NCBI GenBank assembly: GCA_005799745.1
Contig: SYFY01000095.1
Location: 1-37,925, forward strand
Length of the DNA: 37,925 nucleotides
Direction: 5' to 3'
Source: Gammaproteobacteria bacterium
GTDB lineage: Bacteria; Pseudomonadota; Gammaproteobacteria; Pseudomonadales; Azotimanducaceae
The notes under the pieces are model-generated. The model was not told the origin of the DNA. It made no database searches and was given only the letters and a program-made list of their open reading frames with translations. This document shows, one piece after another, positions 1-7,421 of the stretch. How positions within the stretch are numbered: position 1 is the first letter of the stretch; each line of letters begins with the position of its first letter. Position numbers and translations under genes: made by a program.

Positions 1-307
1 CGAGGAAGCGATAACGCGAAAACGCAAACGCTGCGGGTAGCGCCACCACCAATGACAACATCGTATTGAGTAAGACATAGGTCAACGAGTTGGTAAACCC
101 ACCCAGCCACACCGGATTGGTAAAGATCTCCGCAAAGTTCGCTAGTGTAGGTGATGCCGGAAACCACTCGAGTTTAGTGACGATGTCGCGCGTAGGCTTG
201 AGCGCCATCACCAGGAGCCAATACAGCGGCAACAACAGGAAGAATGAATAACCCGCAATCACCAGCTGATTGAGAAGACGACTATTAAGAAGACGACTAG
301 GGTTCAC
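1..307 (-). CDS. ABC transporter permease, GlpQ-type (second permease), partial
   Basis: Inner-membrane permease subunit of a glycerol-type sugar ABC importer. It is cut by the left window edge, so only about 102 N-terminal residues are present. Reading from a GTG at 307, the frame is open to the edge. It shows a first membrane segment (about residues 15-35, ending in the WLLVMALKPT stretch typical of MalG/GlpQ permeases), a periplasmic loop with ANFAEIFTNP, and the start of a second segment after FTNSLTYVLLNT. The GTG overlaps the 3' end of the preceding permease gene by 11 bp, so translational coupling is likely. Residues 4-13 are a tandem SRLLN duplication encoded by a 15-bp DNA repeat. 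The substrate-binding protein expected in such operons would lie beyond the edge. In this naming GlpQ is a permease, not the E. coli phosphodiesterase. Confidence 0.8.
   Translation of the reverse strand, partial: MNPSRLLNSRLLNQLVIAGYSFFLLLPLYWLLVMALKPTRDIVTKLEWFPASPTLANFAEIFTNPVWLGGFTNSLTYVLLNTMLSLVVALPAAFAFSRYRFL
273..299. repeat. 15-bp period tandem duplication
   Basis: The 12-mer AGAAGACGACTA occurs at 273-284 and again at 288-299, a period of 15 bp. On the minus strand it encodes two successive SRLLN pentapeptides at the N-terminus of the downstream permease, just after the overlap with the upstream permease stop codon. Confidence 0.8.
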
Positions 308-1160
308 GCGACACCACCATCGTGTGGAAGAGCCAGCAAAGCAGCAGGATCACCAGGAAATAGATGACTGAGAATGCCGCTGCAGGACCAAGATCAAACT
401 GGCCCACTGCCATCGTTGCGAGGTACTGGCTCAGGAACGTCGTCGTATTGCCCGGTCCACCACCCGTCAACACCAACGGTTCGGTGTAGATCATAAGTGA
501 GTCCATCAGCCGGAGCAGGACAGCGATGAGGAGTACCGAGCGCAAATGCGGCAGCTCGATGTGCCTGAATATCTGCCACCGACTCGCGCCATCCAGTGCG
601 GCCGCCTGGTAGTACACAGGTGGAATGGCTGACAAACCCGCAAACGCAAGCAGCACGACGAGCGACGTCCAATGCCAGACATCCATCAGAACGAGCGTGA
701 TCCACGCGTGCAACGGGACTTGGGTGTAGTTGAATTCGATACCGAGTCCATTCAACGCGGCGCCCAAGAGACCAATGTCGCCTCGTGCAAAAATCTGCCA
801 GATCGTACCCACCACATTCAACGGCACGAGGAGTGGCACGGCGAGTAACACCAGAACAAACGGCGTCCAGCGACTCGATCGCGAGATACATCGTGCCACC
901 AGAATACCGAGCGGTACTTCGACGATGAGCACTGTGAACGAGAACATCAGTTGCCGCAGAAATGCTTCGTGTAACCGCTCATCCCGCAACGCGTCTCGAT
1001 ACCAGTCAAAGCCGACGAAGAAACGGGTGTTAACGTCGAGGATGTCTTGCACCGAGTAATTGACGACCGTCATCAGTGGCACCACACCGCTGAACGCGAC
1101 GATGAACACCACCGGCAGTACCGCAAACCAAGCCCGGTTGTTGTGTTGTTCAGGCAACAC
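297..1160 (-). CDS. glpP: ABC transporter permease, glycerol type (GlpP-like)
   Basis: First integral-membrane subunit of the importer, about 287 aa. The N-terminus carries NNRAWFAVLPVV followed by PLMTVVNYSVQD, a signature I associate with glycerol ABC permeases of the GlpSTPQV type. Near residue 195 is the cytoplasmic EAA loop (QAAALDGASRWQIFRHIELP), which docks on the ATPases. Several further hydrophobic helices follow. The frame is open upstream to 1340, but GTG at 1160 is the better start: it has a GGGAGG ribosome site five bases upstream and overlaps the stop of the preceding ATPase gene by 11 bp, giving normal family length. The operon order ATPase, ATPase, permease, permease matches glpS-T-P-Q. 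Substrate glycerol is inferred from homology and gene order, not shown here. Confidence 0.85.
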   Translation of the reverse strand: MLPEQHNNRAWFAVLPVVFIVAFSGVVPLMTVVNYSVQDILDVNTRFFVGFDWYRDALRDERLHEAFLRQLMFSFTVLIVEVPLGILVARCISRSSRWTPFVLVLLAVPLLVPLNVVGTIWQIFARGDIGLLGAALNGLGIEFNYTQVPLHAWITLVLMDVWHWTSLVVLLAFAGLSAIPPVYYQAAALDGASRWQIFRHIELPHLRSVLLIAVLLRLMDSLMIYTEPLVLTGGGPGNTTTFLSQYLATMAVGQFDLGPAAAFSVIYFLVILLLCWLFHTMVVSREP

Positions 1161-2193
1161 GACGTCCCTCCCGGAACAACATGTGATGCTTGAGCTGCAC
1201 GTGTGAAGGTCCCGGCGCGATGAGCCCCTCTGCGCGGACATGCAATCGATTACCGTCGTGTTTGAGGCTCGCGATACCCACCGGCATGCCATTCTGTACG
1301 GCATCCGGTCGGAAGCCCGTGATCTCCACCGGCAAACCATCCGGCGCGAGCATCGCCCAATCGGCCCGAAAGCCGACGGTGCATTCGCCTTCAGCGTGAT
1401 CGGTTGAAGCGAGCGCCGTGCCGTTCACACGCACTGCGCCACGTTTTACTTCCGCTTTGACGAAGTTCATACCGGGGCTGCCGATAAAGAACCCCACGTA
1501 TTCATGCTCTGGATGATCGTGCACCTCCATGGGCGACCCTGTCTGCAAAATGTGACCGCCGTGCATGACACTCACTGCTGAGGCAAACGTCAGCGCTTCG
1601 GTCTGATCGTGGGTCACGTAGATCATGGTGACACCCAGATCCGCCTGAACTTTGCGCAGTGTCCTTCGCAGCCTCCATTTGAGCTCCGGTTGCACTGAGG
1701 TGAGCGGTTCATCGAGCAAGACGAGCGCTACATCCGGTCGAACGAGCGCTCGACCGATCGCAACCAGTTGCCGTTCGAACAGCGTAAGCGCGCTGACGTT
1801 CGCTTCAAGCACGATTTCGATGCCCAGCTCCTTGGCAATCTCCAACGCTCGGGCAGCTGCATCCAGTTTTTTCCAACCGTTATTGCAGAGGGGAAAAACT
1901 AGGTTCTCGAGCACATTCATGCGCGGATAAAGCACCGGGAACTGGAACACCTGCGCCACGTTTCTCTTGGCGGCAGGTACTGCGGAGACATCACGATCTC
2001 CAAAGAGGATACGACCACTCGTCGGCAACAGAAGACCCGAAAGCAGGTTCAGCATCGTGGTCTTACCTGCGCCGGACGCACCAAGCAGCGCGTGTGTCGC
2101 CTTGTCATCGACATTCAAGGAGAGATTTTCGATAGCTTCACCAGTGCTGCCTGGATAACGAAAGCTCACGCCGCTCAGTTCGATAGCAGCCAA
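1150..2193 (-). CDS. glpT: ABC transporter ATPase, GlpT-like, with degenerate signature motif
   Basis: Cytoplasmic ATPase of the importer, about 347 aa. Walker A is GASGAGKT (about residues 38-45), Q-loop glutamine is in QVFQFP, Walker B LVLLDEP ends at E162, and the switch histidine is H195 in YVTHDQ. The ABC signature, normally LSGGQ, is LTLFE (136-140), and the D-loop region reads SVQP instead of the usual SNLD. The C-terminal 140 residues form a TOBE-like regulatory region. FFIGSPGMNF and LTxxxPxLKW resemble the GlpT ATPase of glycerol transporters. The likely start is a TTG at 2193, one base after the stop of the upstream ATPase; the open frame continues to 2256 but that extension has no family resemblance. 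It pairs with the ATPase at 2195-3148. This is not the E. coli GlpT antiporter. Confidence 0.85.
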   Translation of the reverse strand: MAAIELSGVSFRYPGSTGEAIENLSLNVDDKATHALLGASGAGKTTMLNLLSGLLLPTSGRILFGDRDVSAVPAAKRNVAQVFQFPVLYPRMNVLENLVFPLCNNGWKKLDAAARALEIAKELGIEIVLEANVSALTLFERQLVAIGRALVRPDVALVLLDEPLTSVQPELKWRLRRTLRKVQADLGVTMIYVTHDQTEALTFASAVSVMHGGHILQTGSPMEVHDHPEHEYVGFFIGSPGMNFVKAEVKRGAVRVNGTALASTDHAEGECTVGFRADWAMLAPDGLPVEITGFRPDAVQNGMPVGIASLKHDGNRLHVRAEGLIAPGPSHVQLKHHMLFREGRRVA

Positions 2194-2194
2194 T

Positions 2195-3148
2195 TCAGTG
2201 ACTCTCGAATCGAAGGATGTCGGCTTCGCGCACCCACACCTGCAGCGGCCGATCAATCTCAGCGCGCACCATCCCCTCCACCTTCACAATCCAGCCGTCT
2301 CGTCCAACGAGCCCATGGATGAAGGTATGCGTACCGTTGGTTTCCACTTCTTCGACCAGAAGCTGCAGTTCTTTCACGGCGCCATCTCCCGGTCGTGTTA
2401 GACGAACATGTTCCGGGCGAATCGCGCCGACGGTTTTACCGTCACTCAGTGCATTCACCGTCGGCTCGCTCATGAGCGCAGCGGCAGTGAAACTCTTTGG
2501 CTGTCGATACACATCGAGCGGCGCGCCACTTTGCACAAAGCCGTGGTCTTCCATCAGCACCACGTCGTGGGCCATGGCAAACGCATCAACCGGGTCGGTG
2601 GTCGTGTAGATGACGGTTAATCCTTCGGCCACCAACAATCCGCGTAGTTCTTCACGCAGCGCTTCGCGCAACTTGTAGTCTAGATTAACGAGCGGCTCAT
2701 CGAGCACCAGTACACGCGCGCCTTTGGCGAGCGCCCTACCTATGGCTACTCGCTGCTGCTGACCACCGGAGAGTTCATGAGGGTACCGATGCAGCAAGGC
2801 CTCAAGGCCAAGCTTGCGCGCGATGTCCCTCGCTTTCGTGTCGCGTACCGAGCGCGCTACGCCGCGCGCGGTCAGCGGCGAAGCGATGTTGTCGGCAACG
2901 GTCCAGGCGGGATAATTCACAAAGGACTGCGTGACGAGTGCAACAGGTCGTTCCAGGTACGAAGCCAGCGGTGCATCATCGAGCAAGAGCTCACCCGAAT
3001 GCGGCGACGTGAGCCCCGCGATCACACGACAGAGCAACGTCTTGCCGGAACGATTGGCACCGAGCACAACGGTAATCGCTGCATCCGTAAACACGTGGTT
3101 CAACGGTGGATCACCGGCACGCAAGGTGATTGCGTCGAGCGCCAACAC
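2195..3148 (-). CDS. glpS: ABC transporter ATPase, GlpS-like, lacking the switch histidine
   Basis: First gene of the importer operon, 317 aa, cytoplasmic. Walker A is GANRSGKT (30-37), Q-loop in LVTQSF, canonical signature LSGGQ (126-130), Walker B VLVLDEP with E151, and D-loop NLDYKLRE. The position of the H-loop histidine is threonine (T184, within YTTTDP). Together with LDYKLREALREEL this matches GlpS of glycerol ABC importers, which commonly carry a TT[ED]P there. A TOBE-like domain follows residue 220. The start is GTG 3148; no strong ribosome site is visible. The signature is intact where the partner's is degenerate, and the partner has the histidine this one lacks, so the heterodimer should have one consensus and one degenerate ATP site. 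No regulator gene is adjacent. Confidence 0.86.
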   Translation of the reverse strand: MLALDAITLRAGDPPLNHVFTDAAITVVLGANRSGKTLLCRVIAGLTSPHSGELLLDDAPLASYLERPVALVTQSFVNYPAWTVADNIASPLTARGVARSVRDTKARDIARKLGLEALLHRYPHELSGGQQQRVAIGRALAKGARVLVLDEPLVNLDYKLREALREELRGLLVAEGLTVIYTTTDPVDAFAMAHDVVLMEDHGFVQSGAPLDVYRQPKSFTAAALMSEPTVNALSDGKTVGAIRPEHVRLTRPGDGAVKELQLLVEEVETNGTHTFIHGLVGRDGWIVKVEGMVRAEIDRPLQVWVREADILRFESH

Positions 3149-3286
3149 TGGTGGGCTTAAGCCTCATGAAGGGAGCCGCAAGTGTGCCCGCTTGTTGAAC
3201 GATGTGCTATGCAGCACAGATCCCGACACGCCTCTCCCATTGTGGAGCACACGCCGTCTTGAAGGCGCCCGGAGTAACATGCGGTC

Positions 3287-3736
3287 ATGAACGAAAAGTC
3301 GACTATCACCGTCCTCCTGCTCGCATTTATCGGCCTCACCGCCTGGTACGGTGTGATGGCTGGTCCCGCCGGTGCGGGTCTCATGGCTAAACAGGTCTGC
3401 TCGTTAGTCCACGTGTCAGGCTTCACGCCGAAGCGCGCCGTCGATACCTATATAAAACCGTTACTCGGACCTGCTATGCCCTTCATGTCGTTACGAATCG
3501 ATCCCGTGCGGCGACAAGTTGCGGTCACAACGCTGGGTGTGCACACGAGTGTCGCGGTTCATCACCCGGGGTACGGGTGTATTCAGCTACACGAAAGAAC
3601 GACTGCAGACATCCAGAGCCTGTTGCCGCCGTATGCGGCAAAACCTGTCGAAGTGCAGAAAGTCGATCGAGAGCACCGTCCTTCGTATTTCGACGTCACA
3701 GCACTCAAGAGCGCAGCCGGAACCCGCTGGGAATGA
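3287..3736 (+). pseudogene. N-terminal fragment of a beta-lactamase-related serine hydrolase
   Basis: The 149-aa product starts with a membrane anchor or signal (residues 8-26), then LMAKQVCSLVHVSG, a section with IDPVRRQVAVTTLG, and VHHPGYGCIQL. This pattern resembles the N-terminal pre-domain of class C beta-lactamase-related serine hydrolases in proteobacteria, which normally continue for another 300 or so residues with the SxxK catalytic domain. That domain is absent. The last codons (AAGTRWE and stop) are antisense to a GNAT remnant on the other strand, which places a breakpoint near 3700-3710. The fragment may still be translated as a small membrane-anchored protein. The family link rests on the N-terminal pattern only; an independent short protein is the alternative. 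Confidence 0.5.
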
Positions 3737-4271
3737 CCGGCTCCGGTAGAGGATCCTCAAGACTTCGTGTCAGCGCGTACCTGAAATGTTGGGAGGGTGT
3801 GAAGCCCAAGCGTCGCAGAAATCGCTGCCGGGGTTCATCACGATCCAACGCAGAAACCTAAAGCAGCTTATTCTCGGCAGGCTTGGTTGGCAGACCGTCA
3901 GTCAGCGCCTGTTCCCATTCATTCATTGAGTTGAGCGCTAACAACCAAGGATAGAAAGCAGGGAATTCTGCGCGTCGTACCTCCAGCCATGTGATCACCT
4001 CCAAACCGATAGGTGAGTCGATCGCAAGGTCGGTGCGAATATCAAAGGCGATGGGTGAGTTTGGCGAGAACCACGCATAGGCGGCGACGCCTCGGTCGTC
4101 ATACCAGAGTCGCGGGTTTTCTCTTGGCGCTGAGCCCGGCAACCGCCACGCCACGTCGCTGTTCAGCAGATAAGAGGTCCGTGGCCATCGTGCTTTGGCA
4201 TTCGCGGTGATGAGCTGCTGGAGGTCTTCAAAGCGCTCCCTCGAAAAGGGGGCACAGATAAGGTCTGACAC
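3705..4271 (-). pseudogene. Degraded two-domain GNAT acetyltransferase (first half only)
   Basis: The first open segment, from ATG 4271 to a TAG at 3858-3860, gives 137 aa with features of the N-terminal half of tandem GNAT proteins (LWYDDRGVAAYAWFSP, GLEVITWLEVRRAEFPAFYPWL). The same frame continues unchanged after the TAG for 50 codons, and that stretch is typical GNAT sequence (RQRFLRRLGFTPSQHFRYAL, then PLPEPVIPSGFRLR), before a TGA at 3705-3707. The second acetyltransferase domain expected after PPGFRLRP-type linkers is missing. So one nonsense codon lies inside the conserved frame, and a truncation removes the C-terminal half. The end overlaps the last 32 bp of the serine-hydrolase fragment on the plus strand. 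A 137-aa product might still be made. Confidence 0.65.
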
Positions 4272-4370
4272 GAAAGCTCCTGTTTAAATGATCCAACGGC
4301 AGCACCCGATAAACCCGCGTTTCTTGCATTCAAGTCATCGCGCGTGATCTCAGTACCCTATCTCCTCGAT

Positions 4371-5780
4371 TCACTCGTCATTCCCCAATCCCATATACCG
4401 CTCCAGAGTCATATGAAAGTGGCGAATCCTCGATTCCTGATAACTCGATAACGTCTCGTGTTTTTTCCGGCTCGTCCGCATGCCCTCATGTTGCCAGCGC
4501 AGGTTGTTCGTATCCTGGTCGAGCACCTTTGCCGAGAACTTGTCGACACCTTCCACGGTTGCAAACGACTCATCTTCGCGGATACGAATCACAGGCGCAG
4601 GCTCCGGGGACGGCTCACCTCTCGGTTTTGGCATGAGGCGAATGAACTCCATGATGCAGTGATGGGGATCGTTGCCGATGGGCCGCACACGATGCAGCTG
4701 CGGGAGCCCTGGTCCACCATAGATGAAGAGGTTCGGGAAGAGGTTGTACTTCAGTGAGTCGATGCACTCAGCATCCGAAAGATACGAGAGGTCTTTGCCG
4801 TACTTCGCTAGCGTGTCATCACGCATACGCGCTGCGATCACACTACGCGCCGTCTGCCCTTCCGGAATGACACCCTTCGCCTTGGTTTGAGGACCACCTG
4901 CTAATCGATTCTCCAACATCTCTTTCTGCGAGACCGCGTGGGGTCGACTCGGACTTGTCACCGCCATCGCACAAAGATCACGACTGGTATGAGGGCCATA
5001 GATGTCGTGTTGCATGTTCCAATCGCCCACCACCCGCGTGAGCTCGGGATGCACAACCGGCGTGTGGTACGCCTCCATGAACGCTTCCTGCGCGGTCTTC
5101 CAGTTACACGACAGTTCCTTCTCGACATGCGAAGCGACGTACCACTCGTCGAACGGCCACCAATGGCTGAAGTGTTCAGGCATCACTTCGAGGTAGTCCA
5201 ACAGCGGCATCGCTTTCGGGTCCATGTTGATGAACACAAACCCTGCCCAGGTATCCACACGCACCTCAGGTAGACGGTTAGCGCTGTAGTCGAGGTGCTC
5301 GAACTCCCAGGCACAGGGAACATTCTTGAGTTCGCCTTCCAGCCCCCAAGTCCATCCATGATAGGGACACTGGATTTCGGCTCCGGTGAATCCGCTCGAG
5401 TTGGACGGCTTGAGTTTGGTGCCACGGTGCAAACACGAGTTGTAGTACGCGCGAATACCCACCTCGCTCATTACGATGACGATGGACCAATAGCCCACGT
5501 CGTAGACGTAGTAGTCCCCTGGCTCTTGCAGGTGTTCAAGGCGGCACGTCATCTGCCATGTCTTCGCCCACACCCGCTCCATTTCGAGGTCGAACCATTC
5601 CTGACTGATGTAGCGCTCGAAGGGGATGTCGGCAGTGGGGAGTTGTTTGTCGATCACCGGCTTGAGTACGGCGGGCACCCCACCATCCGGCGCACGTTTG
5701 AAGTCGGACTTCACGATGTCCTGGTAGCTCATGCCCGGACAGCGTTCGTTCACTGGCTTGTTACGTTCAAACGTATTCAT
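4371..5780 (-). CDS. Rieske non-heme iron oxygenase, large (alpha) subunit
   Basis: A 469-aa ring-hydroxylating oxygenase alpha subunit. The Rieske cluster ligands are C116-x-H118 (CLHRGTKL) and C138-x2-H141 (QCPYHGW). The catalytic iron site is H239-x4-H244 in EAYHTPVVHPE, with the third carboxylate probably the aspartate in DSLKYNLFPN. The bridging carboxylate just before the first histidine is Glu236 rather than the Asp of naphthalene dioxygenase, as in several distant subfamilies. The start at the second of two close ATGs (5780) is preferred because GAGGAG lies six bases upstream; the first ATG (5786) abuts it. The gene follows the VOC gene after about 10 bp, so the two form an operon. 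No beta subunit, ferredoxin or reductase gene is nearby, so electron partners must come from elsewhere. Substrate unknown, likely an aromatic or related ring. Confidence 0.9.
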   Translation of the reverse strand: MNTFERNKPVNERCPGMSYQDIVKSDFKRAPDGGVPAVLKPVIDKQLPTADIPFERYISQEWFDLEMERVWAKTWQMTCRLEHLQEPGDYYVYDVGYWSIVIVMSEVGIRAYYNSCLHRGTKLKPSNSSGFTGAEIQCPYHGWTWGLEGELKNVPCAWEFEHLDYSANRLPEVRVDTWAGFVFINMDPKAMPLLDYLEVMPEHFSHWWPFDEWYVASHVEKELSCNWKTAQEAFMEAYHTPVVHPELTRVVGDWNMQHDIYGPHTSRDLCAMAVTSPSRPHAVSQKEMLENRLAGGPQTKAKGVIPEGQTARSVIAARMRDDTLAKYGKDLSYLSDAECIDSLKYNLFPNLFIYGGPGLPQLHRVRPIGNDPHHCIMEFIRLMPKPRGEPSPEPAPVIRIREDESFATVEGVDKFSAKVLDQDTNNLRWQHEGMRTSRKKHETLSSYQESRIRHFHMTLERYMGLGNDE

Positions 5781-5790
5781 GTGCATCTCC

Positions 5791-6228
5791 TCAGTGATTC
5801 AGTTCCTGAAGGATTTCAAAAATGTTGCCATCGGGATCACGCCCGTAGGTGGCGCGCCGATTGCCGAAAGTGCCAGGCTCTGTATGAAATTGAATGCCTG
5901 CGTTACGCAGTCGATCGTACTCCGCGTCAACATCATCCACTTCAAGGCAAATGTGCGCGAGCCCTAGGTTAGAAGCCGGCGGCCTCGCTTCGCGAGCTGG
6001 CGGCTTCGGGGTTTCAAACTGCCAGAGTTCAAGGTGCAGATTGCCAAGTTTGAGCATCGCTGAACGGCCACCCGTGTCAGGTAGGCCGAGCACACGGTTG
6101 ATGGGTTCATTGCCCGGACCCCAGCGTCCATCACTCAGCTTCTGTGCGCCCAGGAGTTCACAATAGAAGTGCAGCGCCCGATCCATATCCGGCGTTGAAA
6201 AGGCGGTGTGGTGCACACCCTTGATCAT
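5791..6228 (-). CDS. VOC family metalloprotein (glyoxalase/extradiol-dioxygenase fold)
   Basis: A 145-aa vicinal-oxygen-chelate protein with two beta-alpha-beta-beta-beta modules. Candidate metal ligands are H7 (GVHHTAF), E67 (HLELWQF), H92 (LAHICLEVDD) and E138 (GNIFEIL), the usual H/E/H/E set of glyoxalase-like members. DPDGNIFEI near the C-terminus is the family hallmark. ATG 6228 has a GAGGGGAG ribosome site. It is the first gene of a two-gene operon with the Rieske oxygenase, so it may act on the oxygenase product or a related small molecule; the actual reaction cannot be read from the sequence. The promoter must lie in 6229-6386, shared with the divergent gene at 6387. Confidence 0.88.
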   Translation of the reverse strand: MIKGVHHTAFSTPDMDRALHFYCELLGAQKLSDGRWGPGNEPINRVLGLPDTGGRSAMLKLGNLHLELWQFETPKPPAREARPPASNLGLAHICLEVDDVDAEYDRLRNAGIQFHTEPGTFGNRRATYGRDPDGNIFEILQELNH

Positions 6229-6360
6229 AGTTCACTCCCCTCGAATCGCCTCTGATCGTTAAAGCATGACGCAGGGAACATACGCCGCTGTCTAAAATTG
6301 CGCCATCCGCTTTCGGAAGACGCGAGTAGTGGTCGCTTGGTCTGTAATACTTGAAGCCGT

Positions 6361-6388
6361 GAACGTTGGATGATGAACGTCGGACGAT
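6361..6388. repeat. 14-bp diverged tandem duplication at a start codon
   Basis: Two copies, 6361-6374 and 6375-6388, are identical at 12 of 14 positions (GAACGTTGGATGAT and GAACGTCGGACGAT). The second copy ends inside the ATG of the FGE-like gene. Confidence 0.7.
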
Positions 6389-7421
6389 GACCTTGAAGCT
6401 CAGCACAACCGCCCTCCTCGTAGCACTGCTGCTGCCGATTGTACTTACTGACGAAAAGCCACCGATCGGCATGACGTGGATTCCCGGTGGCGAGTTCGCT
6501 ATGGGTGCGGCGGATCCGGGCGGACTCGACAACAACCGCGTCGGCATGCACGCGACCGCGGACTCGCGGCCGATTCACCGGGTGCGGGTGAATGGCTTCT
6601 GGATGGACAAGACGGAAGTCACGAATCGTGCGTTCGCCGCATTCGTGAAGGCGAAGAACTACGTCACCGTCGCCGAGCGTGCGCTTTCGGCGGCAGAATT
6701 TCCGCAAGCAGATCCTGCTCTTTTACAACCAGGGTCATCAGTGTTCGTGCCGCCCACAGCACCGGTTGCGTTAAACAACTCACTTCAGTGGTGGCGCTGG
6801 GAAATCGGCGCCAACTGGCGCGCCCCCGAAGGACCCACTAGTTCGATCACCGGTCGCGACGATCATCCCGTAGTGCATGTCGCCTATGAAGATGCGCTGG
6901 CCTACTGCACCTCGAAAGGTGGTCGTCTGCCAACCGAAGCCGAATGGGAATTCGCGGCACGTGGAGGCCTCGAAGGCAAACGTTATCCGTGGGGTGATGA
7001 GTTCAAACCCGGTGGTCGCTGGATGACCAATAGCTTTCAGGGAAACTTCCCGGACCGTAACTCCGCTGAAGACGGCTACGTGTCGACTTCTTCAGTCGCG
7101 CAGTTTCCGCCGAACGGTTATGGCCTATACGACGTGGCTGGGAACGTATGGGAATGGGTGAGTGACTGGTATCGACCGGACTACTACGCAGAGCTTGCTC
7201 GGGCGCCCGCTGTCGCTGTAAATCCCAAAGGACCGGAATCGAGTATTGATCCCGATGAGCCGGGTGCGCTCAAACGAGGACATCGTGGTGGTTCGTACCT
7301 TTGCACGAATCAGTACTGTTCACGTTACCAGGTCGGTACTCGTGGGAAAGGTGAGATCAATACCGGGACAAATCACTTGGGAGTGCGCTGTGTGAGTGAC
7401 ACGCCCTCAAAGGCCGGCTGA
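6387..7421 (+). CDS. Secreted formylglycine-generating-enzyme (SUMF1/FGE) family protein
   Basis: A 344-aa protein with an N-terminal signal peptide (hydrophobic residues about 5-20) and one FGE-sulfatase domain. Landmarks in order: MTWIPGGEFAMGA, WMDKTEVTNRAFAAF, HPVVHVAYEDALAYC, GRLPTEAEWEFAARGG, RYPWGDEF, NGYGLYDVAGNVWEWVSDWY, GGSYLCTNQYCSRYQVG and NHLGVRC. The C-x4-C pair (about C306 and C311) matches the copper-binding catalytic cysteines of true FGEs, which oxidise a sulfatase cysteine to formylglycine; many bacterial relatives lack it. No sulfatase with a CxPxR motif is in the window, so the substrate is elsewhere or the enzyme has another target. ATG 6387 is chosen over an upstream TTG because the signal peptide then begins properly. 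Its 3' end overlaps the convergent hydrolase gene by 15 bp. Confidence 0.87.
   Translation: MTLKLSTTALLVALLLPIVLTDEKPPIGMTWIPGGEFAMGAADPGGLDNNRVGMHATADSRPIHRVRVNGFWMDKTEVTNRAFAAFVKAKNYVTVAERALSAAEFPQADPALLQPGSSVFVPPTAPVALNNSLQWWRWEIGANWRAPEGPTSSITGRDDHPVVHVAYEDALAYCTSKGGRLPTEAEWEFAARGGLEGKRYPWGDEFKPGGRWMTNSFQGNFPDRNSAEDGYVSTSSVAQFPPNGYGLYDVAGNVWEWVSDWYRPDYYAELARAPAVAVNPKGPESSIDPDEPGALKRGHRGGSYLCTNQYCSRYQVGTRGKGEINTGTNHLGVRCVSDTPSKAG

Noticed and set aside
3203-3218. TGTGCT-ATGC-AGCACA inverted repeat before the gene at 3287, considered as an operator
   Set aside because: Single short palindrome with no second copy or regulator gene nearby; it could arise by chance.
5295-5972. Long open frame (225 codons) on the plus strand across the Rieske gene
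   Set aside because: Antisense to a clear oxygenase and VOC pair; its protein has no recognisable motif and no ribosome site.
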